Shown: positions 50,628 through 60,137, counted from the stretch's first letter. The stretch: 64,000 nt of DNA from JBHEBG01 sp046557915 (GCF_046557915.1 NZ_JBHEBG010000001.1:1674001-1738000); one strand, 5' to 3'. Notes: generated by a model from the letters alone, not told the origin. Program-made: numbers and translations.

Positions 50628-50674
50628 AAGGGCTGTTTAAATAAAAGGGATGTCCACTTATTTAAACAGCCCTT
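50628..50674 (-). other. 17-bp perfect hairpin between etfA and the BFN-like gene
   Basis: AAGGGCTGTTTAAATAA and its exact reverse complement around a 13-nt loop, with no U-run on the minus strand. It may end or stabilise the etfBA mRNA. Confidence 0.65.
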
Positions 50675-50695
50675 AGGGGCACAAATTAACAAAAA

Positions 50696-51664
50696 TTAAG
50701 CGTTTTGGGCTTTAAATTCCTTTAATTTTTCGGTAAGCTGGGGCAGTACTTCGAAAGCGTCTCCAACAATCCCGTAATCGGCCGCTTTAAAGAAAGGAGC
50801 TTCAGGGTCGGTATTTATTACCACTTTTACCTTAGATGCGCTAACGCCCGCCAAATGTTGAATGGCCCCCGATATACCCACAGCTATGTAAAGATTGCTC
50901 GCTACAGGTTTTCCCGTTTGGCCAACATGTTCCCCATGTGGACGCCAACCCAAGTCAGATACCGGTTTGGAACATGCGGTTGCCGCCCCAAGAACATCGG
51001 CTAGTTCTTCTAACATGCCCCAATTTTCGGGACCTTTGAGGCCTCTTCCACCAGAAACTACAATGTCCGCATCTGCAATGGTGGCCTTACCTACAACTTT
51101 ATCTATTTCTACTGACTTAACGGCAAAAAGCGCATCGGAAGTAGTAGGGACAAAAGATTCAACTTTTATATCTACTTTATTCGTTATTGCCCCAAATGCG
51201 TTGTTGGATACACCAATAAGCTTTGTTTCAGAATTTATTTGTGTATGTGCAAACCCTTTGTTGCTAAATGCCGTACGTTTCACCACAAAAGGGCTAGTAC
51301 TTTCTGGTGCAGCAACAACATTTGGCACATAACCGGCACCTAGTTCAGCACTCAATAACGAAGCCAAATATTTGGTATCCGTACTTGAACTTACTATTAC
51401 TATTTTGGCACCTTCTTTCTCTGCGGCCTGCGCAATAACTTTGGCATAGGCCTTGGCGTTGAAAGTTTTTAAGCCATCGTCTGAAATATCCAATACTTTA
51501 GATACGCCATACGCCCCAAGGAGCTCATTTTCCCCAGCGTTAAAGGACACTGCGGTTACCGCGACCCCCATTTGTTTGGCAACCTCGTAGGCATAGGAAG
51601 AGACCTCCCATGCATTTTTTTTGAATTTCCCGTTATCCGATTCTGTATATACTAATACTGACAT
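50696..51664 (-). CDS. etfA: electron transfer flavoprotein alpha subunit
   Basis: 322 residues. Carries electrons from acyl-CoA dehydrogenases to the quinone pool with EtfB. The FAD-binding C-terminal half has VSGGRGLKGPENW, PVSDLGWRPHGEHVGQTGKPVASNLYIAVGISGAIQHLAG and INTDPEAPFFKAADYGIVGD. It is 9 bp downstream of etfB. Confidence 0.96.
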   Translation of the reverse strand: MSVLVYTESDNGKFKKNAWEVSSYAYEVAKQMGVAVTAVSFNAGENELLGAYGVSKVLDISDDGLKTFNAKAYAKVIAQAAEKEGAKIVIVSSSTDTKYLASLLSAELGAGYVPNVVAAPESTSPFVVKRTAFSNKGFAHTQINSETKLIGVSNNAFGAITNKVDIKVESFVPTTSDALFAVKSVEIDKVVGKATIADADIVVSGGRGLKGPENWGMLEELADVLGAATACSKPVSDLGWRPHGEHVGQTGKPVASNLYIAVGISGAIQHLAGVSASKVKVVINTDPEAPFFKAADYGIVGDAFEVLPQLTEKLKEFKAQNA

Positions 51665-51673
51665 AGTCTTATT

Positions 51674-52420
51674 TTAGATTACTTTGGCTTCGTTATGTAA
51701 AAGGTTTATCAACTCATCTATATTGTCCGAGGCAACCAGCTTAACAGCCCCTTTGGGTGCAGGTTTTTCAAACTTGATGTCCTCTGTTGCGTTATCTACG
51801 GCAATGGGCTCAACAACGTTTAGTTTTTTCTGTCGGGCCATCATGATACCTCTCATATTGGGGATTCTAAGATCACTTTCTTCTACCAATCCCTTCTGAC
51901 CTCCAATGATCAAGGGAAGCGAGGTGGCAACTTTTTCCTTACCTCCATCTATTTCTCTATAAGCCGTAGCCTTAGTACCGTCAACTTCCAAATTAATACA
52001 GGTGTTTACAAAATTCATGTCCAGCAGCGACGCCATGATACCAGGAACCATGCCACCGTTATAGTCAATGGACTCTCTTCCTGCGATAACCAGGTCATAC
52101 TCCCCATTTTTTACTACTTCAACCAATTGTTGTGCTACAAAGAAACCGTCCGTAGGTTCTGCGTTAATTCTGATGGCTTCGTCTGCCCCAATTGCGAGTG
52201 CCTTTCTTATCGTAGGTTCCGTGCTGGGTGCACCTACTGTTGCAACGTGCACTGTGGCGCCTTGTTTTTCCTTAAACCACATGGCTCTGGTAAGTCCAAA
52301 CTCGTCATTGGGATTGATAACAAATTGCACCCCGTTACTGTCGAACTTGGTGTCGCCCTCTGTAAAATTTATCTTGGAGGTTGTATCCGGTACATTACTT
52401 ATGCATACTAATATTTTCAT
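51674..52420 (-). CDS. etfB: electron transfer flavoprotein beta subunit
   Basis: 248 residues. Partner of EtfA; holds AMP. VCISNVPDTTSKINFTEG, INPNDEFGLTRAM, VIAGRESIDYNGGMVPGIMASLL and PNMRGIMMARQKKLNVV match the family. A perfect palindrome lies about 60 bp upstream, over the -33 region of a probable TATCTTAG -7 box. Confidence 0.96.
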   Translation of the reverse strand: MKILVCISNVPDTTSKINFTEGDTKFDSNGVQFVINPNDEFGLTRAMWFKEKQGATVHVATVGAPSTEPTIRKALAIGADEAIRINAEPTDGFFVAQQLVEVVKNGEYDLVIAGRESIDYNGGMVPGIMASLLDMNFVNTCINLEVDGTKATAYREIDGGKEKVATSLPLIIGGQKGLVEESDLRIPNMRGIMMARQKKLNVVEPIAVDNATEDIKFEKPAPKGAVKLVASDNIDELINLLHNEAKVI

Positions 52421-52478
52421 TCGGGTATATTTTTTTTAGTCTTAAAATGACCGCGCTAAGATAGCTAATAATTTTAAG

Positions 52479-52502
52479 ATTTACTATGCATGCATAGTAA
52501 AT
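52479..52502. promoter_or_regulatory. 24-bp perfect palindrome, probable operator for etfBA
   Basis: ATTTACTATGCA followed by its exact reverse complement TGCATAGTAAAT. It lies between the divergent etfB and pdhB genes, 58 bp from the etfB start, placed to cover the -33 region of an etfB promoter with -7 box TATCTTAG (52456-52463, minus strand). A partial copy is at 32647-32663. Dyads of this size usually bind dimeric TetR- or MarR-type regulators; none is encoded in the window. Confidence 0.7.
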
Positions 52503-52552
52503 TTTGATACTTTTTTTCCCAAATCGCCCGCAGTAATTGACGGATATTTTCC

Positions 52553-52560
52553 TATTTTTG
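52553..52560 (+). promoter_or_regulatory. TAnnTTTG -7 element upstream of pdhB
   Basis: TATTTTTG 43 bp before the pdhB ATG; no well-spaced -33 box. Confidence 0.42.
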
Positions 52561-52603
52561 CTTGCGTTTTACGGATAAGGACTAATCAATACGCCGGATA
52601 CTT

Positions 52604-53581
52604 ATGAAAACATTACAATTTAGGCAGGCCATAGCCGAGGCAATGACTGAAGAAATGAGAAGAGATGAATCCATTTATCTTATGGGAGAAGAGGTTGCGG
52701 AGTATAATGGGGCTTATAAGGCCTCTAAAGGCATGTTGGACGAATTTGGCCCGGATAGGGTAATTGACACCCCTATTTCCGAACTTGGATTTTCCGGCAT
52801 TGGTGTGGGATCGGCAATGAACGGCAATAGACCTATCATAGAGTTCATGACCTTTAATTTTGCCTTAGTAGGGATAGATCAGATAATCAACAATGCAGCA
52901 AAAATTAGGCAGATGTCCGGTGGGCAGTTTAATTGCCCTATCGTATTTCGCGGGCCTACAGCCTCTGCAGGTCAGTTGGCCGCAACACATTCCCAAGCTT
53001 TTGAAAGTTGGTACGCCAACTGCCCGGGTTTAAAAGTAGTGGTACCGTCCAACCCAAACGATGCCAAAGGACTTTTAAAATCCGCCATTCGAGATGATGA
53101 TCCCGTTATTTTTATGGAGTCTGAACAAATGTATGGAGATAAGGGCGAGGTTCCGGAAGGGGAGTATACCATACCCCTGGGAGTGGCCGAAATAAAAAGG
53201 GAAGGTACGGATGTTACCATTGTTTCTTTTGGAAAAATAATTAAAGAAGCCTATACAGCAGCAGATGAGCTTCAAAAGGAAGGCATCAGTTGTGAAATTA
53301 TAGATCTTCGTACCGTAAAACCTCTAGATTATGAGGCCATTGTTAATTCGGTAAAGAAAACCAACCGACTGGTGGTTTTGGAAGAAGCTTGGCCTTTTGG
53401 CAACGTGGCTACCGAGATTACCTACCATATTCAATCCAACGCGTTCGACTATTTGGACGCACCAGTAATAAAAATAAACACCGCAGACACTCCAGCTCCA
53501 TATTCTCCAGTGCTACTTGCGGAATGGTTGCCAAATCATGAAGACGTTATCAAGGCTGTTAAGAAAGTGTTATATAAATAA
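52604..53581 (+). CDS. pdhB: pyruvate dehydrogenase E1 component beta subunit
   Basis: 325 residues. Beta chain of the heterotetrameric E1 that decarboxylates pyruvate with thiamine diphosphate. MGEEVAEYNGAYKASKGMLDEFGPDRVIDTPISELGFSGIGVG (about 27-70) and RLVVLEEAWPFGNVATEI (about 250-267) match the family. The alpha chain and E2 are not in the window. It is divergent from etfB and ends in its own terminator. Confidence 0.94.
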   Translation: MKTLQFRQAIAEAMTEEMRRDESIYLMGEEVAEYNGAYKASKGMLDEFGPDRVIDTPISELGFSGIGVGSAMNGNRPIIEFMTFNFALVGIDQIINNAAKIRQMSGGQFNCPIVFRGPTASAGQLAATHSQAFESWYANCPGLKVVVPSNPNDAKGLLKSAIRDDDPVIFMESEQMYGDKGEVPEGEYTIPLGVAEIKREGTDVTIVSFGKIIKEAYTAADELQKEGISCEIIDLRTVKPLDYEAIVNSVKKTNRLVVLEEAWPFGNVATEITYHIQSNAFDYLDAPVIKINTADTPAPYSPVLLAEWLPNHEDVIKAVKKVLYK

Positions 53582-53608
53582 GGAAAACCATTTGGTAAAA
53601 GTATCTTC

Positions 53609-53641
53609 GCTTCGTCAAAATAAAATTGACGAAGCTTTTTT
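53609..53641 (+). terminator. terminator after pdhB
   Basis: GCTTCGTCAA..TTGACGAAGC stem, 7-nt loop, then T-run. Confidence 0.85.
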
Positions 53642-53702
53642 AGTAAAAAGGAACACTATTTGATAACAGTATTACCCTAAATCATTTAATCAAACTTTTA
53701 TG

Positions 53703-53730
53703 CACCCTCCCACAACGGAGTAAGAGGGTG
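53703..53730 (+). other. leader hairpin before the DUF5686 gene
   Basis: CACCCTC..GAGGGTG stem 17 bp upstream of the start codon; could affect ribosome access. Confidence 0.45.
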
Positions 53731-53747
53731 ACGCATTTAACCTATAA

Positions 53748-56243
53748 ATGAAAAAGCTCCTTTTTACTTTCTTTCTAATTACAAGCATATCTGCAATTTC
53801 ACAGACAAAAGTAAGTGGCATTGTGCAAGACTCCTCCGGAGATCCTATTGCTTTTGCCAACGTCTTGTTCAAAGATTCCTTTGAAGGTACAATTACCAAT
53901 GAAAATGGGAGGTTCTACCTAGAATCGGATAGCAATTATGAGACTTTGATGGTCTCTTTTATTGGGTACGAATCCAAAGAAATTTCCCTTACCTCCAAGG
54001 TGACTTATAAGATGGAAGTTGTTCTTAACGAGGGAAGTGAAAAATTGGATGAGGTAGTGGTTTATGTAGGGAAACAATCAAAAAAGAACAACCCGGCGAT
54101 AGACATCCTACGAAAGATTTGGGCCAAAAAAAGAGTAAATGGCCTTCGGATGTTTAAACAATACAAGTACGACAAGTACGAAAAGGTAGAGTTTGATCTG
54201 AACACCATAGATAGCGCCCTAATAAAAAGTAAGCTTTTTAGGGGGTTGGAATTTATGTTCGATGATTTAGACACTTCACGGATTACAGGCAAGACATATC
54301 TGCCAATATTTCTTAATGAAGTAGCCTCAAAGGTATACGGCGATAACCAGTTGGGGGAGGAAAAGGAAGATATACTGGGGAATAAAAATTCGGGTTTCGA
54401 AAACAACCAGGCCATTACCGCCTTTATTCAGGACTTGTATTCGGATTATGACGTTTATGACAATTACCTCAAATTTTTTGACAAGAGTTTTACGAGTCCG
54501 CTTTCCAAAACAGGAATCGATACGTATAACTATGTGCTTTCAGACAGTACTTTTATAGACAATAAATGGTGTTATAATATTATCTATTACCCGAGACGAA
54601 AGAACGAGCTTACGTTTAAAGGCGATTTTTGGGTAAACGATACCACCTACGCCATTAAGAAGATAAATCTTGAGGTTACCAAAAGCGCTAACATTAACTG
54701 GGTAAAGGAAATTTATATTGAGCAGGATTTTGAAGTGGTGAATGATTCGGTCTTTCTGTTAAAGCGAGATTATATGCTAAGTGATTTCAGCCTAACAAAA
54801 AAAGAGAAATCCAGGGGAATTTACGGTAAAAGAACCACGGTCTACGATAATTACGACTTTAACATTCCAAAACCCAAGGAATTTTATAAAAGTGTTTCAG
54901 ACCCTTTTGATCCCCTCGTATTTAATAGGGATAGTACCTTTTGGAGCAATAGCAGACTAGAAAGATTGAATAAGGACGAAAAAGGAATCTATCAGCTTTT
55001 GGATACTTTAAAAACGGTTCCCAAGTTTAAGACGTACTACAACATTGTGAGTATCCTAAATTCGGGTTATGTAGAAATAGATAAGTGGAATCTGGATCTG
55101 GGAGATATTTATAGCACCTTTGGATTTAACGATGCCGAAGGGATTAGATTACGGGCAGGGGCAAGAACCTATTTTGGGCAAAATGATCCATGGCGCTTAG
55201 AGGGTTATATGGCCTATGGTTTTGATGACCATAAGTTTAAACATGGTTTTTCAGCAAAATGGTTGGTAGATAGAAAAACAAGGCTTATCCTATCTGGAGG
55301 TAACCGAAGGGATGTAGAGCAGTTGGGATTAAGCCTAACGGCCACCAATGATGTTTTGGGAAGGAGTATTGCCTCTTCTTCTGTACTTACTGTAGGTGCC
55401 AACGATAGATTGACTAATATTAATCTTACCACCTTTAACGTTGAAATGGAACCCCTTACCAACTTCAGAATTAGGTTTGGGAGTTCTTTCCGAACGCTTA
55501 GTTCTGCCCTGCCAGATGCATTTAGCCTGGATTATGTGGATCCTACCACTCCTGGTGGAATAGCCGATGAAGTTAAGCAGTTCGATATAAATACTACTTT
55601 AATATATACACCAGGCAAAAGAACTATTGGTTATGGAGTAGAACGCATAAACATTAACGATAATTATAGTACGTTATTACTGAATTATACCAAGGGAATA
55701 GATGGCTTTTTAGAAAGCGACTTTGATTATGAAAAGATTCAATTTTCATATAGCCAGCCGTGGCAATTGGGAGGTTTTGGAAGACTTTTTAGTACTGTAG
55801 AAGTAGGTAAGACTTTTGGAGCTGTGCCTCTTGGACTCCTAAATGTAATCCCGGGTAACCAAACGTTGTTCTCTATTTACAATACTTTTCCAAACCTAGA
55901 TTTTTACGAATTTGTAACCGATACTTATGCATCTATACATTTTGAGCACAATTTTAACGGTAGGTTGTTTTCTAGAATTCCGTTGTTAAGAAAATGGAAC
56001 TTAAGGGAAATAGTCGGATTAAGAGGGGTCTGGGGCGATCTTTCGGACGAGAATATTGCTTTGAACTCCCCTACCAACATTCCCCTTATTGCACCTGCTG
56101 ATCAAATATATTGGGAATATTCGTTTGGGGTGGGCAACATTTTCAAAATTTTTAGAATCGATTTTAATTTTAGAGGAAATTATCTGGACAATCCCAATGC
56201 GAGGCCATTCAGCGTAACAGGATCCTTTGGATTTAGTTTCTGA
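53748..56243 (+). CDS. DUF5686 and carboxypeptidase-regulatory-domain protein
   Basis: 831 residues. Signal peptide (to about residue 18), a CarboxypepD_reg-like domain at about 20-105 (KVSGIVQDSSGDPIAFANVLFKDS; ENGRFYLESD; SFIGYESKEI), then the long DUF5686 region with many barrel-like strands (WRLEGYMAYGFDDHKFKHGFSAKW) ending in VTGSFGFSF, a typical outer-membrane C-terminal strand. Function unknown; located in the outer membrane by inference. It starts 40 bp upstream of ppa on the same strand. Confidence 0.87.
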   Translation: MKKLLFTFFLITSISAISQTKVSGIVQDSSGDPIAFANVLFKDSFEGTITNENGRFYLESDSNYETLMVSFIGYESKEISLTSKVTYKMEVVLNEGSEKLDEVVVYVGKQSKKNNPAIDILRKIWAKKRVNGLRMFKQYKYDKYEKVEFDLNTIDSALIKSKLFRGLEFMFDDLDTSRITGKTYLPIFLNEVASKVYGDNQLGEEKEDILGNKNSGFENNQAITAFIQDLYSDYDVYDNYLKFFDKSFTSPLSKTGIDTYNYVLSDSTFIDNKWCYNIIYYPRRKNELTFKGDFWVNDTTYAIKKINLEVTKSANINWVKEIYIEQDFEVVNDSVFLLKRDYMLSDFSLTKKEKSRGIYGKRTTVYDNYDFNIPKPKEFYKSVSDPFDPLVFNRDSTFWSNSRLERLNKDEKGIYQLLDTLKTVPKFKTYYNIVSILNSGYVEIDKWNLDLGDIYSTFGFNDAEGIRLRAGARTYFGQNDPWRLEGYMAYGFDDHKFKHGFSAKWLVDRKTRLILSGGNRRDVEQLGLSLTATNDVLGRSIASSSVLTVGANDRLTNINLTTFNVEMEPLTNFRIRFGSSFRTLSSALPDAFSLDYVDPTTPGGIADEVKQFDINTTLIYTPGKRTIGYGVERININDNYSTLLLNYTKGIDGFLESDFDYEKIQFSYSQPWQLGGFGRLFSTVEVGKTFGAVPLGLLNVIPGNQTLFSIYNTFPNLDFYEFVTDTYASIHFEHNFNGRLFSRIPLLRKWNLREIVGLRGVWGDLSDENIALNSPTNIPLIAPADQIYWEYSFGVGNIFKIFRIDFNFRGNYLDNPNARPFSVTGSFGFSF

Positions 56244-56255
56244 TATAATTTCAAG

Positions 56256-56263
56256 TATCTTTG
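56256..56263 (+). promoter_or_regulatory. TAnnTTTG -7 element upstream of ppa
   Basis: TATCTTTG 20 bp before the ppa ATG. Confidence 0.5.
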
Positions 56264-56282
56264 CACAACAAAAAAATAGCGT

Positions 56283-56810
56283 ATGGGGTCTGCTGATATT
56301 ACATCCTTTGATGTTTTGATAGAAATACCAAAAGGAAGTCGAAATAAATACGAATACGATTTTCAACTTAAAAAAATACGATACGACAGGATGATATTTT
56401 CATCCATGATGTATCCGGCCGATTATGGCTTTATTCCAGAGACTTTGGCCCTGGACGGGGATCCGTTGGACGTTCTCGTTTTGGTTACGGAACCCACCTT
56501 TCCGGGATGTGTCATGGAGGTGAAACCTATAGGGGTTTTCCATATGGCAGACGAAAAGGGTCCGGACGAAAAAGTGATATGTGTGCCCATTTCCGATCCA
56601 ATTTCTAACCGTGTCAGTGATTTGAACGAATTAAATCCCCATTTAATAAAAGAGATAGAACATTTCTTTAAAGTATATAAAGATTTGGAAAAGAAAAAGG
56701 TCGATGTTGGCGGATGGGGAAATGTGGAGGAAGCAAAGGATATCGTGTCCAAATGCATCAAAAGGTTCACAGATAGTGATGTGCCTACCAAAGAGGTAAG
56801 CATCAAATAA
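56283..56810 (+). CDS. ppa: inorganic pyrophosphatase, family I
   Basis: 175 residues. Soluble enzyme that splits pyrophosphate. VLIEIPKGSRNKYEYD (about 10-25), MMYPADYGFIPETLALDGDPLDVLVL (about 42-67, metal-binding DGDPLD) and EIEHFFKVYKDLE match the family. The membrane pyrophosphatase hppA lies 111 bp downstream on the same strand behind a terminator. Confidence 0.95.
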   Translation: MGSADITSFDVLIEIPKGSRNKYEYDFQLKKIRYDRMIFSSMMYPADYGFIPETLALDGDPLDVLVLVTEPTFPGCVMEVKPIGVFHMADEKGPDEKVICVPISDPISNRVSDLNELNPHLIKEIEHFFKVYKDLEKKKVDVGGWGNVEEAKDIVSKCIKRFTDSDVPTKEVSIK

Positions 56811-56838
56811 AAAGTACTTATTTAAATAGTTTGAAGGA

Positions 56839-56869
56839 GCAATATCATCCATGCGATATTGCTTTTTTT
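56839..56869 (+). terminator. terminator after ppa
   Basis: GCAATATC..GATATTGC stem with T-run. Confidence 0.82.
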
Positions 56870-56886
56870 ATTCTGATTGATTTCAT

Positions 56887-56894
56887 TACTTTTG
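56887..56894 (+). promoter_or_regulatory. TAnnTTTG -7 element upstream of hppA
   Basis: TACTTTTG 28 bp before the hppA ATG. Confidence 0.48.
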
Positions 56895-56921
56895 CCCCGC
56901 TAAATACTTAACAAACAACAA

Positions 56922-59225
56922 ATGGAATCCAATATTATTTTTGTGCCAATAGCATTGGCAATTTTAGGCCTTCTTTTTATGATGATGAAAATGGCTTGGG
57001 TAAAAAAACAGGCCCCGGGCAGTGAAAAAATGCAAGGCATCTCCAAAGCTATTAAAGAAGGGGCTTTGGCCTTTCTAAGTGCAGAATATAGATTACTGGC
57101 AATTTTTGTGGTAATCGCTTCCTTGGCATTGTTCGGGATTTCAACGATCGTAGAAACTACAAGTTGGATGATTGTGCCTGCATTTATTTCTGGAGCAATT
57201 TTATCTGCACTAGCAGGAAATATTGGAATGCGCATAGCCACAGAGGCAAATGCAAGAACAGCAGAGGCGGCAAAAAGCAGCTTACCCCAGGCATTGAAGG
57301 TTTCCTTTGGTGGAGGTACGGTTATGGGACTTGGCGTTGCCAGTTTGGCCGTATTGGGTTTAAGTTTGTTCTTTTTTCTGTTTGTTGGTCAGTTTTTAGG
57401 TCAGGAAGGATCGTTTTATGATAACATGACTGTTGTATTGGAGACCTTGGCCGGGTTTTCACTTGGTGCGGAATCAATCGCATTGTTCGCACGTGTGGGA
57501 GGTGGTATATATACAAAAGCCGCTGATGTTGGAGCCGATTTGGTAGGTAAAGTGGAAGCAGGTATCCCAGAGGATGATCCCAGAAACCCAGCTACTATTG
57601 CGGACAATGTTGGCGATAATGTAGGTGACGTGGCCGGGATGGGTGCAGACCTTTTTGGTTCTTATGTAGCAACGGTTTTAGCCTCTATGGTATTGGGCAA
57701 TTACCTAATTAAGGATATGTCCACAACAACACAATTTACAGATGCATTTAATAATATGGGACCTATCCTATTGCCGGTCGTTATTGCAGGAGTAGGAATC
57801 TTGGCTTCCATATTGGGTACTTTTTTAGTGAAGATTTCTAGCAATGATGCCAAGGAATCACAAGTGCAAAAAGCACTGGATCTTGGTAACTGGACAGCTA
57901 TTGTACTTACATTGATAGCTAGTTACTTTTTGATTGATTGGATGTTGCCCGAAACCATGAATATGAAATTCTTTGGGGAAGGCTATAAAACTATCTCCTC
58001 AATGAACGTATTTTGGTCGGCATGTATAGGCCTTGCCGTTGGGGCACTTATCTCAGTGGTAACGGCATATTACACCAGCCTTGGAAAGAAACCCGTTTTG
58101 GATATTGTAAAAAATAGTTCAACAGGGGCAGCTACTAATATCATTGCAGGTTTAGCTGTAGGTATGAAATCTACCTTTGCTTCTGTAATCTTGTTTGCAG
58201 CCGCAATCTACGGTTCCTATGAACTTGCAGGCTTTTATGGTGTAGCCTTGGCTGCCTCGGCAATGATGGCAACAACTGCCATGCAATTGGCTATTGACGC
58301 TTTTGGACCTATTGCGGATAATGCGGGTGGTGTAGCAGAAATGAGCGAATTGGAGCCAGAAGTAAGAGAACGTACCGATATATTGGATTCAGTAGGTAAT
58401 ACAACCGCTGCGGTAGGTAAAGGCTTTGCCATTGCATCCGCGGCCCTAACCGCTTTGGCCCTGTTTGCTGCTTATGTTACGTTTACCGGAATAGATGGTA
58501 TAAATATCTTTAAGGCCGATGTTTTGGCAATGCTTTTCGTTGGAGGAATGATACCTGTAATATTTTCTGCCTTGGCAATGCAAAGCGTAGGTAAGGCGGC
58601 TATGGAAATGGTGCAGGAAGTACGAAGACAGTTTAGGGAAATACCTGGCATTATGGAAGGTACGGGTACACCAGAATATGCTAAATGTGTGGACATTTCC
58701 ACTAAAGCGGCATTAAAGGAGATGATTTTACCAGGACTTATCACTATCATTACCCCTATCTTCATTGGTCTGTTATTTGGTGCAGAACCGTTAGGGGGTT
58801 ATATGGCCGGGGTATGTGTGTCGGGTGTAATGTGGGCAATTTTTCAAAATAATGCCGGTGGAGCATGGGACAACGCCAAAAAATCTTTTGAGGCTGGTGT
58901 AGAAATTGATGGGGAGATGACCTACAAAGGTTCGGATGCCCATAAGGCAGCAGTTACAGGAGATACGGTAGGAGATCCGTTCAAAGATACATCCGGACCT
59001 TCCATGAATATCCTGATCAAGCTAACATGTTTGGTAGGGTTGGTCATTGCGCCAATTTTAGGAAATCATGGCTCGGAAGAGGGGATGGCCGAAAAAACAG
59101 AAAAAACCATTTTGGAGGTAAAAACCGAACAAGCTGAAACGGTTGAGCTTGTCAATGCTAAAGAGATTACTAACGAATTGGTTGCCAGCTCGGAGGTTAA
59201 GGAAGTGAAAGGAACTGTTGAGTAA
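56922..59225 (+). CDS. hppA: membrane ion-translocating pyrophosphatase
   Basis: 767 residues with about 16 membrane helices. Uses pyrophosphate to pump H+ or Na+. Substrate-binding GGGIYTKAADVGADLVGK and EDDPRNPATIADNVGDNVGD (about 188-235), and a third acidic loop near DTVGDPFKDTSGPSMNILIKL (about 684-705). The GNTTAAVGKG motif (about 486-495) has Ala where K+-independent enzymes have Lys, so it is probably of the K+-dependent type, many of which pump Na+. The last 60 residues are an added acidic tail. Confidence 0.94.
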   Translation: MESNIIFVPIALAILGLLFMMMKMAWVKKQAPGSEKMQGISKAIKEGALAFLSAEYRLLAIFVVIASLALFGISTIVETTSWMIVPAFISGAILSALAGNIGMRIATEANARTAEAAKSSLPQALKVSFGGGTVMGLGVASLAVLGLSLFFFLFVGQFLGQEGSFYDNMTVVLETLAGFSLGAESIALFARVGGGIYTKAADVGADLVGKVEAGIPEDDPRNPATIADNVGDNVGDVAGMGADLFGSYVATVLASMVLGNYLIKDMSTTTQFTDAFNNMGPILLPVVIAGVGILASILGTFLVKISSNDAKESQVQKALDLGNWTAIVLTLIASYFLIDWMLPETMNMKFFGEGYKTISSMNVFWSACIGLAVGALISVVTAYYTSLGKKPVLDIVKNSSTGAATNIIAGLAVGMKSTFASVILFAAAIYGSYELAGFYGVALAASAMMATTAMQLAIDAFGPIADNAGGVAEMSELEPEVRERTDILDSVGNTTAAVGKGFAIASAALTALALFAAYVTFTGIDGINIFKADVLAMLFVGGMIPVIFSALAMQSVGKAAMEMVQEVRRQFREIPGIMEGTGTPEYAKCVDISTKAALKEMILPGLITIITPIFIGLLFGAEPLGGYMAGVCVSGVMWAIFQNNAGGAWDNAKKSFEAGVEIDGEMTYKGSDAHKAAVTGDTVGDPFKDTSGPSMNILIKLTCLVGLVIAPILGNHGSEEGMAEKTEKTILEVKTEQAETVELVNAKEITNELVASSEVKEVKGTVE

Positions 59226-59251
59226 AACACTCACTATTTTATAATATAGAC

Positions 59252-59281
59252 AAAGGGGAGCATTCCAAAATGCTCCCCTTT
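59252..59281. terminator. bidirectional terminator between hppA and dNK
   Basis: AAAGGGGAGCATT..AATGCTCCCCTTT stem between convergent genes. Confidence 0.82.
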
Positions 59282-59327
59282 GTTATTTTTACCTTAATCG
59301 GTATAGAGTGCCCACAATTCTGGCGCC

Positions 59328-59942
59328 CTAAAACAATCCATTAATCTCCGCGTCTATTTTGTTGATTACCTGCCCAAGATCCTCGGGCTCGTCCACAAAA
59401 TTTAAGCTATCCACATCAATGATCAAAAGATTACCTTTTTCGTAGCTATGTACCCAAGCTTCGTAACGTTCGTTCAAACGGCTTAGGTAGTCTATTGAAA
59501 TTGTATTTTCATAATCTCTTCCCCGCTTATGGATTTGATTCACCAAGTTAGGGATAGAGCTCCTTAAGTATATAAGAAGATCCGGGGGTTGAACCAAACT
59601 TTCCATCAACTCGAACAAACTCGAGTAGTTATTAAAATCCCTATTGGTCATTAGCCCCATTGCATGTAGGTTGGGAGCAAATATGTGGGCATCCTCGTAG
59701 ATGGTCCTATCTTGAATAATATTCTTGCCACTTTCCCTAATCTGTAGAATTTGCCTGTATCTGCTATTTAAGAAATAAATTTGCAGATTAAAGCTCCATC
59801 GTTCCATTTGGGTATAAAAATCGTCCAAGTAGGGATTGTCAACAACATCTTCAAAGTGAGCCTCCCATTTATAATGTTTGGAAAGTAGTTTGGTTAATGT
59901 GGTTTTTCCTGCTCCTATGTTTCCAGCAACGGCAATGTGCAT
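59328..59942 (-). CDS. deoxynucleoside kinase
   Basis: 204 residues. Phosphorylates deoxynucleosides for salvage. P-loop GNIGAGKTT at 7-15, a DRTIYEDAHIF segment near 78-88 (DRS-like catalytic motif) and a RGRDYE lid near 140. It is a full-length stand-alone relative of the C-terminal half of the folK fusion at 17540, with which it shares ARYEXXX-like layout and the RGRDYE lid. Confidence 0.92.
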   Translation of the reverse strand: MHIAVAGNIGAGKTTLTKLLSKHYKWEAHFEDVVDNPYLDDFYTQMERWSFNLQIYFLNSRYRQILQIRESGKNIIQDRTIYEDAHIFAPNLHAMGLMTNRDFNNYSSLFELMESLVQPPDLLIYLRSSIPNLVNQIHKRGRDYENTISIDYLSRLNERYEAWVHSYEKGNLLIIDVDSLNFVDEPEDLGQVINKIDAEINGLF

Positions 59943-60056
59943 AAAATACTATTAATTGTTGGTTGGCAATTTAATTTTGGTTGGGCATACAATATACAAG
60001 TATCTTATGTAAGAGAAAAAATTTTAGCTTGAAATACGATTAATATTTTTATTTTT

Positions 60057-60090
60057 TTTGTCCATATTTATTTGCAAATACTTACTTTTG
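60057..60090 (+). promoter_or_regulatory. probable metK promoter
   Basis: TTTG (60057-60060) and TACTTTTG (60083-60090) at 22-bp spacing, matching the Bacteroidota -33/-7 pattern. It leaves a leader of about 160 nt before metK. Confidence 0.5.
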
Positions 60091-60137
60091 TTCACCAATC
60101 GAATTATGAGGGATTTGACTGATTGCAACCTCAAGAC

